A stretch of 64,000 bases of DNA from UBA2966 sp965242505 (GCA_965242505.1 OZ251449.1:62001-126000); one strand, 5' to 3'. Shown: positions 16,689-25,786, counted from the first letter of the stretch. A program made the numbers and translations. Notes: a model not told the origin generated them from the sequence alone.

Positions 16689-17267
16689 ATGTTTCGTCGA
16701 CGGGTGAGCATGACTTTCCCGCAGCGGGCGCGGGAGTTCCTCTGGCCGCGCATGGGATGGTTCCGGGCCGGCGCCTACCTGCGCCATCGCGTCGTGCGAC
16801 TCCGGGGGTCGCCGTACTCCATCGCGGCCGGACTCGCGTGCGGCGCCGCCGTTTCGTTCACGCCGTTCATCGGTCTTCATTTCGTGTCCGCCGCTCTCAT
16901 TGCGTGGCTGATCGGCGGCAACGTCATCGCCTCGGCCATCGGGACCGCCGTCGGCAACCCGTGGACGTTTCCGTTCATCTGGTGGGGGGCGCTCCGCTTC
17001 GGCGAGCTGCTTCTGGGGTCGTCGCGCCTGACCGACGTGCCGCAGCATATCAGCCTTCACTACATCTTCGATCACCCCTTCGCGGTCCTGCTGCCGATGA
17101 CCGTTGGCGGCGCGCTCTGCGCCATCGCGGTGTGGATCGTCGTCTTTTTTCCGACCTGCTACTGCGTCGAGCGGTATCAGCGTCTCCGGTCCGAGCGTTT
17201 GCGCCGCCGGCGGAAGGCGGCGGCGACCTTTTCCGGTCCCCGCGCCGGGGGAGGGTTGGTTCCGTGA
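16689..17267 (+). CDS. DUF2062 membrane protein
   Basis: A 192-aa inner-membrane protein of the DUF2062 family: basic N-terminus, the motif GSPYSIAAGLACGAAVSFTP, then FIGLHFVSA, a TAVGNPWTFPFIWWGALRFG segment and a last transmembrane helix followed by a strongly basic tail. The function of the family is unknown. The start is ATG 16689. A TTG at 16602 would add 29 Arg-rich residues and is less likely. It overlaps pdxJ by 4 bases, which is a recurrent neighbourhood in alphaproteobacteria. Confidence 0.88.
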   Translation: MFRRRVSMTFPQRAREFLWPRMGWFRAGAYLRHRVVRLRGSPYSIAAGLACGAAVSFTPFIGLHFVSAALIAWLIGGNVIASAIGTAVGNPWTFPFIWWGALRFGELLLGSSRLTDVPQHISLHYIFDHPFAVLLPMTVGGALCAIAVWIVVFFPTCYCVERYQRLRSERLRRRRKAAATFSGPRAGGGLVP

Positions 17268-18001
17268 GCCGGTATCCGAGGCTGGGCGTGAACGTCGATC
17301 ACGTCGCGACCGTCCGTAACGCCAGGGGCATCGACCACCCCGACCCCGTCAGGGCCGCCCGCCTCGCCATCGAGGCCGGCGCCGACGGCATCACGGCGCA
17401 CCTCAGGGAGGACCGGAGACACATCCGGGATGACGACATCGCCCGGCTGAGCGAGGAGCTCGACGCGCCGCTCAATCTCGAAATGGCGGCGACCGACGAA
17501 ATGGTCGCCGTCGCCGTGAAGTTCCGGCCCCATGCCGCGTGCCTCGTTCCCGAGAGACGAGAGGAATTGACGACCGAAGGCGGCCTCGACGCGGCGGGTT
17601 CGCGGGACCGCCTCGAGGCGGTCGTTCCGCGGCTGCGAGAGGCGGGCTGCCGCGTGTCGCTGTTCGTCGACCCCGACGAAAGGCAACTCGACGCGGCGGT
17701 CGCGGTCGGCGCTCCCGTGGTCGAGTTGCACACGGGAGCGTATTGCGAGGCCGAGGGTCCCGGGCGGCAGGCGGAGTTGCGGCGGCTGAAGGACGCCGCG
17801 GCGCACGCCGCGCGGGTCGGCCTCGAGTGTCACGCGGGCCACGGGTTGGGGTTCGAGACCGTGGGCCCCGTCGCCGCCATCCCGACCGTCGTGGAGCTCA
17901 ACATAGGCCATTTCCTCATGGGGGAGGCGATGTTCGTGGGGCTGGAGAGGGCCGTTCGCCACATGCGCGCGCTCATGGACGGGGCGAGGGCCCCGGCGTG
18001 A
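17264..18001 (+). CDS. pdxJ: Pyridoxine 5'-phosphate synthase
   Basis: Condenses 1-deoxyxylulose 5-phosphate with 3-amino-2-oxopropyl phosphate to give pyridoxine 5'-phosphate (DXP-dependent vitamin B6 route). The 245-aa TIM barrel has LGVNVDHVATVRNARG at the N-terminus, GITAHLREDRRHI, NLEMAAT, VELHTGAYCEA, and C-terminal CHAGHGLGFET and ELNIGHFLMGEA. The start GTG 17264 overlaps the DUF2062 stop and has GGGGGAGGG upstream. acpS follows 13 bases later. Confidence 0.97.
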   Translation: MSRYPRLGVNVDHVATVRNARGIDHPDPVRAARLAIEAGADGITAHLREDRRHIRDDDIARLSEELDAPLNLEMAATDEMVAVAVKFRPHAACLVPERREELTTEGGLDAAGSRDRLEAVVPRLREAGCRVSLFVDPDERQLDAAVAVGAPVVELHTGAYCEAEGPGRQAELRRLKDAAAHAARVGLECHAGHGLGFETVGPVAAIPTVVELNIGHFLMGEAMFVGLERAVRHMRALMDGARAPA

Positions 18002-18014
18002 CGCGGGGAGGGGC

Positions 18015-18428
18015 ATGGCGGTGGTGATCGGGATGGGCAGCGATCTCGTCGACATCCGGCGCGTCGAGAGAACCCTCGACCGCTTCGGCGAACGCTTCGT
18101 CAAACGGATATTCACCGAGTTGGAGCGCTCGAATTCAGAAGGCCGCGCCAATCGGGCGGCTTCGTACGCGCGCAGGTTCGCCGCCAAGGAAGCGTGCGCC
18201 AAGGCGCTCGGCACCGGGTTTCGGCGAGGCGTCTTCTGGCGCGACCTCGGGGTCTGCAACCTGCCCTCCGGAAAGCCCGTGATCGAGCTGACCGGGGGCG
18301 CTCGGACCCGGCTCGAGGAGCTCACGCCGGACGGTATGCGCGCCCACGTCGAGCTCACGATCACCGACGAGCCCCCGCTCGCTCAGGCGATCGTTCTCAT
18401 CTCCGCGCACCCGGTCGGCGCGTCGTGA
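18015..18428 (+). CDS. acpS: Holo-[acyl-carrier-protein] synthase
   Basis: Transfers 4'-phosphopantetheine from CoA to acyl carrier protein. The 137-aa product has the two signature segments: GMGSDLVDIRRVE with the Mg-binding Asp (about residue 10), and ARRFAAKEACAKALGTG with the Glu and Lys (about 58-59). The start ATG 18015 follows GGGGAGGGGC. It sits between pdxJ and lepB as in many alphaproteobacteria. Confidence 0.97.
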   Translation: MAVVIGMGSDLVDIRRVERTLDRFGERFVKRIFTELERSNSEGRANRAASYARRFAAKEACAKALGTGFRRGVFWRDLGVCNLPSGKPVIELTGGARTRLEELTPDGMRAHVELTITDEPPLAQAIVLISAHPVGAS

Positions 18429-18522
18429 CCGGGCGCGCGTTCCGCGCCGGCGGCGCTCGGCCGGTTCCCGGACTCCGCGGATCGGCGGTTCTCCCGCGCC
18501 GCCGCCGGCGGGAAGCGCGCCG

Positions 18523-19269
18523 GTGAGGGAAAGGAAGGCGAAAGGCGGCTTCGGAGAGACGATCCGCACGATCGTCTACGCCGTGTTGATCGCGGGCGTC
18601 GTACGGACGCTGGCCTTCGAGCCGTTCAACATTCCATCGGAGTCGATGCTGCCCACCCTGCTGGTCGGGGACTACCTGTTCGTTTCCAAATACTCCTACG
18701 GGTACAGCCGGCATTCGTTGCCGTGGAGCCCGCCGCTGTTTTCCGGCCGGATCGCCGAGTCCGCGCCGGAGCGGGGAGACATCGCGGTGTTCAAGCTCCC
18801 GCGGGACAACGATACCGACTACATCAAACGGATCATCGGACTGCCCGGCGACCGGATTCAAATGAAGGAGGGCCGCCTGCACCTGAACGGCGAACCGGTG
18901 GCGCGGTCGCGCATCGAGGATTTCGCCTACGCCGACGGCTTCGGAAACGTCCACTTCGCGCCTCAATACATGGAGCGGTTGCCTGACGGCGCCGCCTACA
19001 GGACCTTGGATCTGCTGCGAAACGGCGACCACGACGACACCGGAGAGTACCTGGTGCCGCCGGGTCATTACTTCGCGATGGGCGATAATCGGGACAACTC
19101 CCTGGACAGCCGGGTCGCGTCGGCCGTGGGGCTGATCCCGGCGGAGAATCTCGTCGGCCGGGCGGAGATACTGTTTTTCTCCACCGACGGTTCCGCGCGG
19201 TTCTGGGAGGTCTGGAAATGGCCGTTCGCCGTGAGGTACGGGCGTTTGTTCGACGGTCTGCGAAGTTAG
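18523..19269 (+). CDS. lepB: Signal peptidase I
   Basis: Inner-membrane Ser/Lys protease that removes Sec and Tat signal peptides. The 248-aa protein has one N-terminal membrane segment, then FNIPSESMLPTLLVGDYLFV with catalytic Ser41, the general base Lys102 in DYIKRIIGLPGD, and the GHYFAMGDNRDNSLDSR box near 185-200. The start GTG 18523 is preceded by GGGAAG. It is followed after 6 bases by rnc, the classic lepB-rnc-era order. Confidence 0.97.
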   Translation: MRERKAKGGFGETIRTIVYAVLIAGVVRTLAFEPFNIPSESMLPTLLVGDYLFVSKYSYGYSRHSLPWSPPLFSGRIAESAPERGDIAVFKLPRDNDTDYIKRIIGLPGDRIQMKEGRLHLNGEPVARSRIEDFAYADGFGNVHFAPQYMERLPDGAAYRTLDLLRNGDHDDTGEYLVPPGHYFAMGDNRDNSLDSRVASAVGLIPAENLVGRAEILFFSTDGSARFWEVWKWPFAVRYGRLFDGLRS

Positions 19270-19275
19270 CCCGGC

Positions 19276-19995
19276 ATGTCGCCGTCCCGCGCCGAGCTCG
19301 GGAGACTGCTCGGCCACGAGTTCGAGCGGACCGGACTGCTCGACGAGGCCCTGACGCACCCCAGCGCCGCCGGGGGCGGGCGCTTGGCCGCGCGGCGTCC
19401 GCGCGACTACGAGCGCCTGGAATTCTTGGGCGACCGGGTCTTGGGGCTCGTCGTCGCCGACCGCCTGCTCGCGCGTTTCGAGAGCGCGGACGCAGGGCAG
19501 CTCGCGTATCGATACAACGCGCTGGTAAGGCGGGAGACCCTTGCCGCCGTCGCCCGGGACATGAATCTCGGGGCGTATCTGGATCTGGGCAAGAGCGAGC
19601 GCGACGGAGGCGGCGCGGACAGGCCGGCCCTGCTGGCGAATGCCTGCGAAGCCGTTATCGGCGCGCTCTACCTCGACGGCGGCTTGAGCGCGGCGGCCCG
19701 GTTCATCGACCGTTATTGGGGCGACAGGATCGACGCTCTGGTCCAGGCGCCGAAGGACGCCAAGACGCGGTTGCAGGAGTGGGCGCACGCCGCGGGTCTG
19801 GAGCCGCCTGCGTACACCCTCGTCGCCCGCGAGGGCGCGGACCACGATCCGACGTTCACGATCGAGGCGTCCGTGCCGGGGCTTTCGGCGCGACGGGGAC
19901 GCGGCGGTTCGAAGCGCGAGGCGGAGCAGGCCGCCGCGGCCGCGCTGCTCGCGGAAATCGAGCCCCCGCGAGCCTCCGGCGGCGACCGACGATGA
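19276..19995 (+). CDS. rnc: Ribonuclease III
   Basis: Double-strand-specific endonuclease for rRNA and mRNA processing. The 239-aa protein has the catalytic signature ERLEFLGDRVLGL (about 46-58) and the second acidic site NACEAVIGALYLDGG. It ends in a double-stranded-RNA-binding domain (about 155-225, DAKTRLQEWAHAAG ... SKREAEQAAAAALL). Its stop overlaps the era start by 4 bases. Confidence 0.97.
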   Translation: MSPSRAELGRLLGHEFERTGLLDEALTHPSAAGGGRLAARRPRDYERLEFLGDRVLGLVVADRLLARFESADAGQLAYRYNALVRRETLAAVARDMNLGAYLDLGKSERDGGGADRPALLANACEAVIGALYLDGGLSAAARFIDRYWGDRIDALVQAPKDAKTRLQEWAHAAGLEPPAYTLVAREGADHDPTFTIEASVPGLSARRGRGGSKREAEQAAAAALLAEIEPPRASGGDRR

Positions 19996-20936
19996 CTGAC
20001 GATACGGAGCCGAAACCCGACGGAAACGCGCGCGCGGACGCGCGGTGCGGCGTGATCGCGCTCGTGGGCGCGCCCAATGCCGGCAAGTCCACGTTGTTGA
20101 ACGCATTCGTGGGGGCGAAGGTATCGATCGTCACGCCCAAGGTTCAAACGACGCGGACGCGGGTTACCGGCGTGGCCGTCGACGGAGACGCGCAGTTCGT
20201 GTTCGTCGACACCCCCGGGATATTCTCTCCCCGTCGCCGCCTCGAACGGGCGATGGTCGACGCGGCGTGGTCCGGCGCCCGCGACGCGGACGCGGTCGCG
20301 CTTCTCGTCGATTCCCGCCGACCGGCGGATACGGACGGCGACGACACGGCGCGGATCGTCGAAGGGCTGGCCGGGGCGGGCTTGCCGGCGGTGCTCGTCC
20401 TGAACAAGATCGACCTCGTCGAGAAGAACAGGCTGCTCGCCCTGAGCGATGCCCTCAACGGGTCCGGCGCGTTCCGGGACACCTTCATGATCTCGGCGCT
20501 GTCCGGAGACGGTGTGGGAGACCTGCGGGATTTTCTCGCCGGGATCCTGCCCGAGGGCCCCTGGCTGTATCCGGAGGATCAGATCGCCGACATGCCCATG
20601 CGGTTGCTGGCGGCCGAGACGACGCGGGAAAAGCTTTTCATGCGGCTCCGCCAGGAACTGCCCTACCATCTCACGGTGGAGTCCGAGGGTTGGGAAGAAC
20701 GCTCGGACGGCAGCGTGAAGATCGATCAGGTGATTTACGTGTCGCGTGACTCCCACAAGGGAATCGTGCTGGGGAAGGGCGGACGGGCGATCAAGTCGGT
20801 GGGCGCGGCGGCGCGCCTCGAACTCGAGAACGCCATGGAGCGTCCGGTCCATCTGTTTCTTCGCGTGAAGGTGCGCGCGGCCTGGCTCGACGAACCGGCC
20901 CGGTATCGGGAAATGGGCCTGGAGTTTCCCCGTTAG
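19992..20936 (+). CDS. era: GTPase Era
   Basis: Ribosome-assembly GTPase that binds the 3' end of 16S rRNA. The 314-aa protein has P-loop GAPNAGKS (about 26-33), switch DTPG (about 74-77), NKID (about 137-140) and a SAL motif, then the C-terminal KH domain with IYVSRDSHKGIVLGKGGRAIK. The start ATG 19992 sits inside ATGA overlapping the rnc stop. A 16-residue charged N-terminal extension precedes the G domain. Confidence 0.97.
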   Translation: MTDDTEPKPDGNARADARCGVIALVGAPNAGKSTLLNAFVGAKVSIVTPKVQTTRTRVTGVAVDGDAQFVFVDTPGIFSPRRRLERAMVDAAWSGARDADAVALLVDSRRPADTDGDDTARIVEGLAGAGLPAVLVLNKIDLVEKNRLLALSDALNGSGAFRDTFMISALSGDGVGDLRDFLAGILPEGPWLYPEDQIADMPMRLLAAETTREKLFMRLRQELPYHLTVESEGWEERSDGSVKIDQVIYVSRDSHKGIVLGKGGRAIKSVGAAARLELENAMERPVHLFLRVKVRAAWLDEPARYREMGLEFPR

Positions 20937-20947
20937 GCCTCGATTCG

Positions 20948-21730
20948 ATGGAGTGGACCGACGAAGGGATCGTCCTGTCCGCGCGCAAGCACGGCGAATC
21001 GTCCGCCATCGCGCAACTGTTGACCGGACGCCGGGGCCGCCATGCGGGCCTCGTTCGCGGCGGCTCCGGGCGAAGGATCCGGGGGGTGCTCCAGCCGGGC
21101 AACCAGGTGAACGCCAGCTGGCGCGCCCGGCTCGCGGAAAATCTCGGAACCCTGACCGTCGAGCCCGTGCGCGCGCGCGCCGCGAATCTCCTCTCCGATT
21201 CGGACCGGTTGGCGGGCCTCAGCGCGGCCTGCTCGGTCGCCGAGGTCGCCCTGCCCGAACGTCAACCCCATCGGGGCGCCTACGAAGGGATGCTGACCTT
21301 GCTGGACGAAATCGAGCGAAGCGAGTCGTGGCCGCTCGTCTACGTGCGATGGGAAGCGGGCCTGTTGGCCGAGCTGGGGTTCGGGCTGGACCTCGGGTCG
21401 TGCGCGCGGACGGGCGCGGAGACCGGATTGGCGTACGTCTCCCCCCGAAGCGGGCGCGCCGTCGGCGCGGCGGCGGCCGGGGAGTACCGTGACCGTTTGC
21501 TGCCCCTGCCCGCGTTCCTCGTCGCGGACGGACGGGGCGCGGGCCGCGCCATGCCCGCTACGCCTGGAGATCTGCGCGACGCGGCCGCGGATGGACTGGC
21601 GTTGACGGGACATTTTCTGGCGCGTCACGTTCTCGGCGACCGGGGCGGCGCGCTTCCCCCCGCCAGGATACGACTGGTAGAACGACTTTCTCGCCGAAAC
21701 ACGAGATATGGTGATATATCGGTGCGATGA
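20948..21730 (+). CDS. recO: DNA repair protein RecO
   Basis: RecFOR mediator that loads RecA on gapped DNA. The 260-aa protein has an N-terminal OB-fold with EGIVLSARKHGESSAI and HAGLVRGG, PGNQVNASWRARL, and a helical C-terminal domain. The Cys cluster found in many RecO zinc sites is reduced to a single Cys (GSCARTG), as in a number of alphaproteobacteria. It begins 11 bases after era and overlaps parC by 4 bases. Confidence 0.93.
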   Translation: MEWTDEGIVLSARKHGESSAIAQLLTGRRGRHAGLVRGGSGRRIRGVLQPGNQVNASWRARLAENLGTLTVEPVRARAANLLSDSDRLAGLSAACSVAEVALPERQPHRGAYEGMLTLLDEIERSESWPLVYVRWEAGLLAELGFGLDLGSCARTGAETGLAYVSPRSGRAVGAAAAGEYRDRLLPLPAFLVADGRGAGRAMPATPGDLRDAAADGLALTGHFLARHVLGDRGGALPPARIRLVERLSRRNTRYGDISVR

Positions 21731-23955
21731 CCGTTGTTCCCCCCGCCGAAGACATTCGCGATACCGCCCTGACGGACGCCTTGAGCGAGCGGTATCTCGC
21801 GTATGCGCTCTCCACCATTACCGCCCGGTCCCTGCCGGATGCGCGCGATGGCCTGAAGCCCGTCCACCGCCGGCTGCTGTACGCCATGCGGCAACTCAGA
21901 CTCGATCCTGACCGGGGCTTCAAGAAATGCGCCCGCGTCGTCGGCGACGTCATCGGCAAGTTCCACCCCCATGGCGATCAGGCGGTCTACGACGCGCTCG
22001 TGCGTTTGGCCCAGTCGTTCGCCGCGCGCTATCCGCTCGTCGACGGCCAGGGGAATTTCGGCAACGTCGACGGCGATAACGCCGCGGCCATGCGTTACAC
22101 CGAGGCGCGGTTGACCGGGGTGGCCGAAACGCTGCTCGACGGAATCGACGAGGATACGGTCGATTTCCGGGATACCTACGATGGCGAGGAGAGCGAGCCG
22201 GTGGTGCTGCCGGCGGCGTTTCCCAACCTGTTGGCCAACGGCGCCAGCGGAATCGCCGTCGGCATGGCGACGAACATTCCGCCGCACAACGCCGGCGAGC
22301 TGTGCGACGCCCTGTTGCATCTCCTCAAGTATCCCCGGGCGCGCGCCGCGAAGCTGGTCGAATTCGTGCCCGGCCCCGATTTTCCCACCGGCGGGGTTCT
22401 CGTCGAGCCGGCCGAGAACGTCGTCGAGGCCTACGCCACGGGCCGCGGCGGCTTTCGGCTTCGGGCGAGATGGGAAACGGAAGACCAGGGCCGCGGCCAG
22501 TACCGGATCGTCGTGACCGAGATCCCCTATCAGGTGCAGAAAGCGCGGCTGGTCGAGAAGATCGCGGCGCTCGTCGAGTCGCGAAAACTGGCCATGCTGG
22601 CGGACGTCCGGGACGAGTCGGCGGAAGAGGTGCGGATCGTGCTCGAGCCCAGGAGCCGTTCGGTGGATGCGGCCGCGCTCATGGAGACGCTCTACCGGCT
22701 GACCGATCTGGAGGTGCGGATCCCCCTCAACCTCAACGTCCTCGATGCCCGCAACACGCCGAGGGTGATGGGATTGCGCGAGGCGCTGTCGGCGTTCCTG
22801 GAACATCGGCTGGACGTGCTCGTGCGGCGCACCCGCCATCGCCTGGGCCGGACGGAACGGCGACTCGAGATCCTGCAAGGCTATCTCGTCGCGTTTCTCG
22901 ATCTCGACGAGGTGATCCGGATCATTCGCGACGCGGACGACCCCAAACCGACGTTGATGAAGGAGTTCGAGCTGTCGGATACGCAGGCCGAGGCCATTCT
23001 CAACTTGCGTTTGCGGGCCCTGCGGCGCCTCGAGGAGGAAGGTATCCGGCGGGAGCACGCCGATCTGACCGGGGAACGCGAGAGGCTTCGGGCGTTGCTC
23101 GGGGACGAGAAGAAACGTTCACAGGCTCTCGCGACGGAAATCCGCGCGGTTCGCGAGCGGTTCGGCGGGAAGACCGGGCCGGGCCGTCGCCGGACCGATA
23201 TCGGCCCGCCTCCGGCCGCGGTCGCCGCGCCCTTCGAGGCGATGGTCGAGAGGGAAGCCATCACGGTGATCTGTTCCGAGAAGGGCTGGATTCGGGCGGT
23301 CAAGGGCCATGTCGATCCGAACGGCGACACCCGCTACAAGGAAGGGGACCGCGGCCGTTTCTGGCTGCGCGCGGATACGACCGACAGGCTGGTGCTGTTC
23401 GGGACGAACGGCCGCTTCTACACCATCCCCTGCGACAGGATCCCGCGCGGGCGCGGTCATGGGGATCCGGTGCGCCTCATGGTCGAACTGGGCGCCGAGG
23501 ACGACGTCGTCCAGCTCATGGTTCACGAACCCGGGCGGACCTTGCTGGTCGCGTCGAGCGACGGTCGCGCCTTCCTCGTCGAAGAGGACCACGTCATCGC
23601 CCAGACCCGCGGCGGAAAGCAGGTGCTGAACGTCGGCGGCGGGGCCGAGGCGCGGGTCTGCGCCGCGGCGCCGGGGGACGCGGATTCCGTCGCCGTCGTG
23701 GGCGAGAACCGGAAGTTGCTGGTGTTCCCCGTTTCGGAACTGCCGACCATGACCCGGGGGCGCGGCGTCCTGGTCCAGCGTTACAAGGACGGGGGCCTGT
23801 CCGACGCCGTCGCGTTCAACCTGGCCGGAGGCCTCTCCTGGCGATCCCGCAATCGGACGCGGACCGAGAGGGATCTCGCGCCGTGGACCGGCAAACGCGC
23901 GCAGACCGGCCGTCTCGCGCCCAGGGGCTTCCCGAAGTCGAACCGGTTCTCCTGA
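21727..23955 (+). CDS. parC: DNA topoisomerase IV subunit A
   Basis: Subunit of the type II topoisomerase that unlinks daughter chromosomes. The 742-aa protein has ARDGLKPVHRRLLYAM, the active-site Tyr124 in MRYTEARL, and the GyrA-box-like beta-propeller half after about residue 490. The quinolone-determining stretch reads HPHGDQAVYDA, with Gln85 and Asp89 at the positions of E. coli Ser80 and Glu84. I take this as the natural alphaproteobacterial form, not as a resistance mutation. ATG 21727 overlaps the recO stop. It is the last gene of the long plus-strand run. Confidence 0.95.
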   Translation: MTVVPPAEDIRDTALTDALSERYLAYALSTITARSLPDARDGLKPVHRRLLYAMRQLRLDPDRGFKKCARVVGDVIGKFHPHGDQAVYDALVRLAQSFAARYPLVDGQGNFGNVDGDNAAAMRYTEARLTGVAETLLDGIDEDTVDFRDTYDGEESEPVVLPAAFPNLLANGASGIAVGMATNIPPHNAGELCDALLHLLKYPRARAAKLVEFVPGPDFPTGGVLVEPAENVVEAYATGRGGFRLRARWETEDQGRGQYRIVVTEIPYQVQKARLVEKIAALVESRKLAMLADVRDESAEEVRIVLEPRSRSVDAAALMETLYRLTDLEVRIPLNLNVLDARNTPRVMGLREALSAFLEHRLDVLVRRTRHRLGRTERRLEILQGYLVAFLDLDEVIRIIRDADDPKPTLMKEFELSDTQAEAILNLRLRALRRLEEEGIRREHADLTGERERLRALLGDEKKRSQALATEIRAVRERFGGKTGPGRRRTDIGPPPAAVAAPFEAMVEREAITVICSEKGWIRAVKGHVDPNGDTRYKEGDRGRFWLRADTTDRLVLFGTNGRFYTIPCDRIPRGRGHGDPVRLMVELGAEDDVVQLMVHEPGRTLLVASSDGRAFLVEEDHVIAQTRGGKQVLNVGGGAEARVCAAAPGDADSVAVVGENRKLLVFPVSELPTMTRGRGVLVQRYKDGGLSDAVAFNLAGGLSWRSRNRTRTERDLAPWTGKRAQTGRLAPRGFPKSNRFS

Positions 23956-23987
23956 CCCGGGACCGCGCCGGGGAGCGCGGGCGACGC

Positions 23988-24011
23988 CATGAACATGCGC
24001 GTCGACCGCAT
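23988..24011 (-). pseudogene. Remnant of a duplicated exported-protein start
   Basis: On the minus strand ATG 24011 reads MRSTRMFMA, close to the first residues of the exported protein at 24788 (MRSIRILVTA), and it stands in the same position relative to its upstream coiled-coil gene. Similarity stops after about eight codons. It marks the edge of a tandem duplication of the coiled-coil/exported-protein pair. Confidence 0.55.
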
Positions 24012-24026
24012 GGCGCCTTTCGCCGT

Positions 24027-24299
24027 TCAGGCGGGCGCGTCCGCGAGCTCGAGTCGCCGTTCGATGCGCTCCAGACGATCGCCATGGGTGTCGAGCCGCT
24101 GGTGGATGTTCGCGATGTCGGTATGGATGTTCGCGATTTCGGCATGGATGTTCGCGATTTCGCTCTGGATGTTCGCCAGATGCCGTTCCACGGACGAGAC
24201 GCGCTGGCGGAGATCCCGCACGTCGTCCCGCACCGCTCCTATGTCGGCGCGGATCGCGCGCAGGTGTTCAAGGACGAGGCTCTCGGTTTCGGCGTTCAT
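24027..24299 (-). CDS. Small coiled-coil protein, copy 1
   Basis: A 90-aa, mostly helical protein without a membrane segment. Its centre repeats a seven-residue unit (ANIQSEI, ANIHAEI, ANIHTDI, ANIHQRL), which makes a regular heptad coiled coil from about residue 42 to 70. The ends are nearly identical to the gene at 24804-25034 (MNAETESLVLEHLRAIRAD at the start, RLERIERRLELADAPA at the end). The two copies differ in heptad number, four here against two there. Function unknown. Confidence 0.7.
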   Translation of the reverse strand: MNAETESLVLEHLRAIRADIGAVRDDVRDLRQRVSSVERHLANIQSEIANIHAEIANIHTDIANIHQRLDTHGDRLERIERRLELADAPA

Positions 24300-24317
24300 C
24301 GAGTATCCCTCTCTCGT

Positions 24318-24788
24318 CTATCGCTTGCCGCAGGACGCTTCGTTCACGCGCAGGAATTCGACCAGGAAACGATCCAGGTGTTGTGATACGCCGGACAGTA
24401 TGAAACCCGGATCCCTACCGTGGGTGCCGGTACCCCCGCTATTCCAAGTGGTTGCGAAACCACCGAGACCGGACAGGGGATCGAGAACCCGTTTTTTGTA
24501 TCTTAGGTTTACGGCAAAAGCGTGTCCAACCACGGTTACGTTGACGTAAAGGTATTGGTCGCTTGCCTCGCTGTAGAGCCGGGCGGAACGGAGACGGCTC
24601 TCGGCGGCGTCGCGAATCGAGCTCTCCGTAAGACCGATCTCGGCGGCGTCTTCGGACAGGTTGCCGACGGCAAGCCCTATCGGCCCGCAATCGGCGAAAA
24701 GCTCGAATCGGGCCGCTTCTTGCCCTGCCACGAGCGACGGCTGCAAGGCGCAGCACGCCGCCGTCACGAGGATGCGTATCGACCGCAT
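24318..24788 (-). CDS. Hypothetical exported protein
   Basis: The 156-aa product has an N-terminal signal (MRSIRILVTAACCALQPSLV, cleavage near AGQ-EA) and a mature periplasmic domain with two Cys that could pair (DCGP near 34 and ASCGKR at the end). The motif SSIRDAAESRLRSARLY and the strand YLYVNVTVVG suggest a small alpha/beta fold. The family is not recognised. It lies between two copies of a coiled-coil gene, and a start fragment of a second copy remains at 23988-24011. Confidence 0.6.
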   Translation of the reverse strand: MRSIRILVTAACCALQPSLVAGQEAARFELFADCGPIGLAVGNLSEDAAEIGLTESSIRDAAESRLRSARLYSEASDQYLYVNVTVVGHAFAVNLRYKKRVLDPLSGLGGFATTWNSGGTGTHGRDPGFILSGVSQHLDRFLVEFLRVNEASCGKR

Positions 24789-24803
24789 GGCGCCTTTCGC
24801 CGT

Positions 24804-25034
24804 TCAGGCGGGCGCGTCCGCGAGCTCGAGCCGACGTTCGATGCGCTCGAGGCGGTCGCCGTGGGTTCCGAGCCGCCGCTGGACGTTCGCGATGTCGTTC
24901 TGGATGTTCGCCAGATGCCGTTCCACGGACGAGACGCGCTGGCGGAGGTCCCGCACGTCGTCCCGCACCGCTCCCATGTCGGCGCGGATCGCGCGCAGGT
25001 GTTCGAGGACGAGGCTCTCGGTTTCGGCGTTCAT
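24804..25034 (-). CDS. Small coiled-coil protein, copy 2
   Basis: A 76-aa paralogue of 24027-24299 with only two ANI-type heptads (ANIQNDI, ANVQRRL). ATG 25034 overlaps the stop of bpt by 4 bases, so it is translated with it. The ends are almost unchanged between the copies while the heptad number differs, so the repeat block is the part that evolves. Function unknown. Confidence 0.7.
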   Translation of the reverse strand: MNAETESLVLEHLRAIRADMGAVRDDVRDLRQRVSSVERHLANIQNDIANVQRRLGTHGDRLERIERRLELADAPA

Positions 25035-25786
25035 CGGGCGCCTCCCTCCGCGGTCCCCTCGCGTCGCCGCTTCAACGGGACCCAGCCTCGGGGCCCGAGC
25101 GCCTCGATGGGCGCGAACCTCGCCTTGTAGGCCATCTTCTCGCTCTCGGCAATCCAGTAGCCGAGATACACGTAGTCGAGGCCCAGTTCCGCCGCGCGCC
25201 GGATGTGCCACAGGACGATCGCGGAGCCGAGGCTGAGGCGCCGCAGGTCGGGGCGGGAGAAGCTGTAGACCATCGACAACCCGTCCGCCATGGCGTCCGT
25301 CAGGCAGGCGCCGACGAGCCGTCCGCCGGGCTCCCGGAACTCGATCATCGAGGTGGAGACGGGCGTGTCCTCGACCATGGACCGGTAGTCGTCGAAGTCC
25401 ATGTCCATCATGCCGCCGTCCGCGTGGCGCCACGACAGATACCGGCGAAACAGCTGGAACTGCTCCACGGTCGCTGTCGCCGGCCGTTCGCCGGCTTCGA
25501 TGTGCGCGGTCCTGGCGACGACGCGCCGCATCCATTTCCTGGGGCGAAACGCCCTGGCGACCGTGCGAACCGGCACGCAGGCCGCGCAGTCGTCGCACAG
25601 GGGACGGTAGACGACGCCCTGGCTTCGGCGGAAACCGGCCGCCGCGAGGGCGTCGTGGAGTCGCCCGGCGTCGTCGCCCCAGAGCTCCGTAAAGACCTTC
25701 CGCTCGAACTTGCCCGGCAGGTAAGGGCACGGCGTCCGCGGCGTGGCGAAGAATTTCTTCTCGCGGGGATCGGGAGTCGGGTTCAT
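25031..25786 (-). CDS. bpt: Aspartate/glutamate leucyltransferase (Bpt, N-degron pathway)
   Basis: Adds leucine from Leu-tRNA to proteins with N-terminal Asp or Glu, marking them for ClpS/ClpAP. The 251-aa protein has the N-terminal CPYLPG and CDDCAACVPVR Cys motifs of the arginyltransferase/Bpt family. Other family segments are RRSQGVVYRPLC, GACLTDAMADGLSMVYSF and the C-terminal YVYLGYWIAESEKMAYKARF. An arginyltransferase specificity cannot be excluded from sequence alone. It is followed by an overlapping coiled-coil gene. Confidence 0.88.
   Translation of the reverse strand: MNPTPDPREKKFFATPRTPCPYLPGKFERKVFTELWGDDAGRLHDALAAAGFRRSQGVVYRPLCDDCAACVPVRTVARAFRPRKWMRRVVARTAHIEAGERPATATVEQFQLFRRYLSWRHADGGMMDMDFDDYRSMVEDTPVSTSMIEFREPGGRLVGACLTDAMADGLSMVYSFSRPDLRRLSLGSAIVLWHIRRAAELGLDYVYLGYWIAESEKMAYKARFAPIEALGPRGWVPLKRRREGTAEGGAR

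Noticed and set aside
21961..21996. Gln85 and Asp89 in ParC at quinolone-resistance positions
   Set aside because: HPHGDQAVYDA is, to my knowledge, a natural variant in alphaproteobacteria and does not show acquired resistance.
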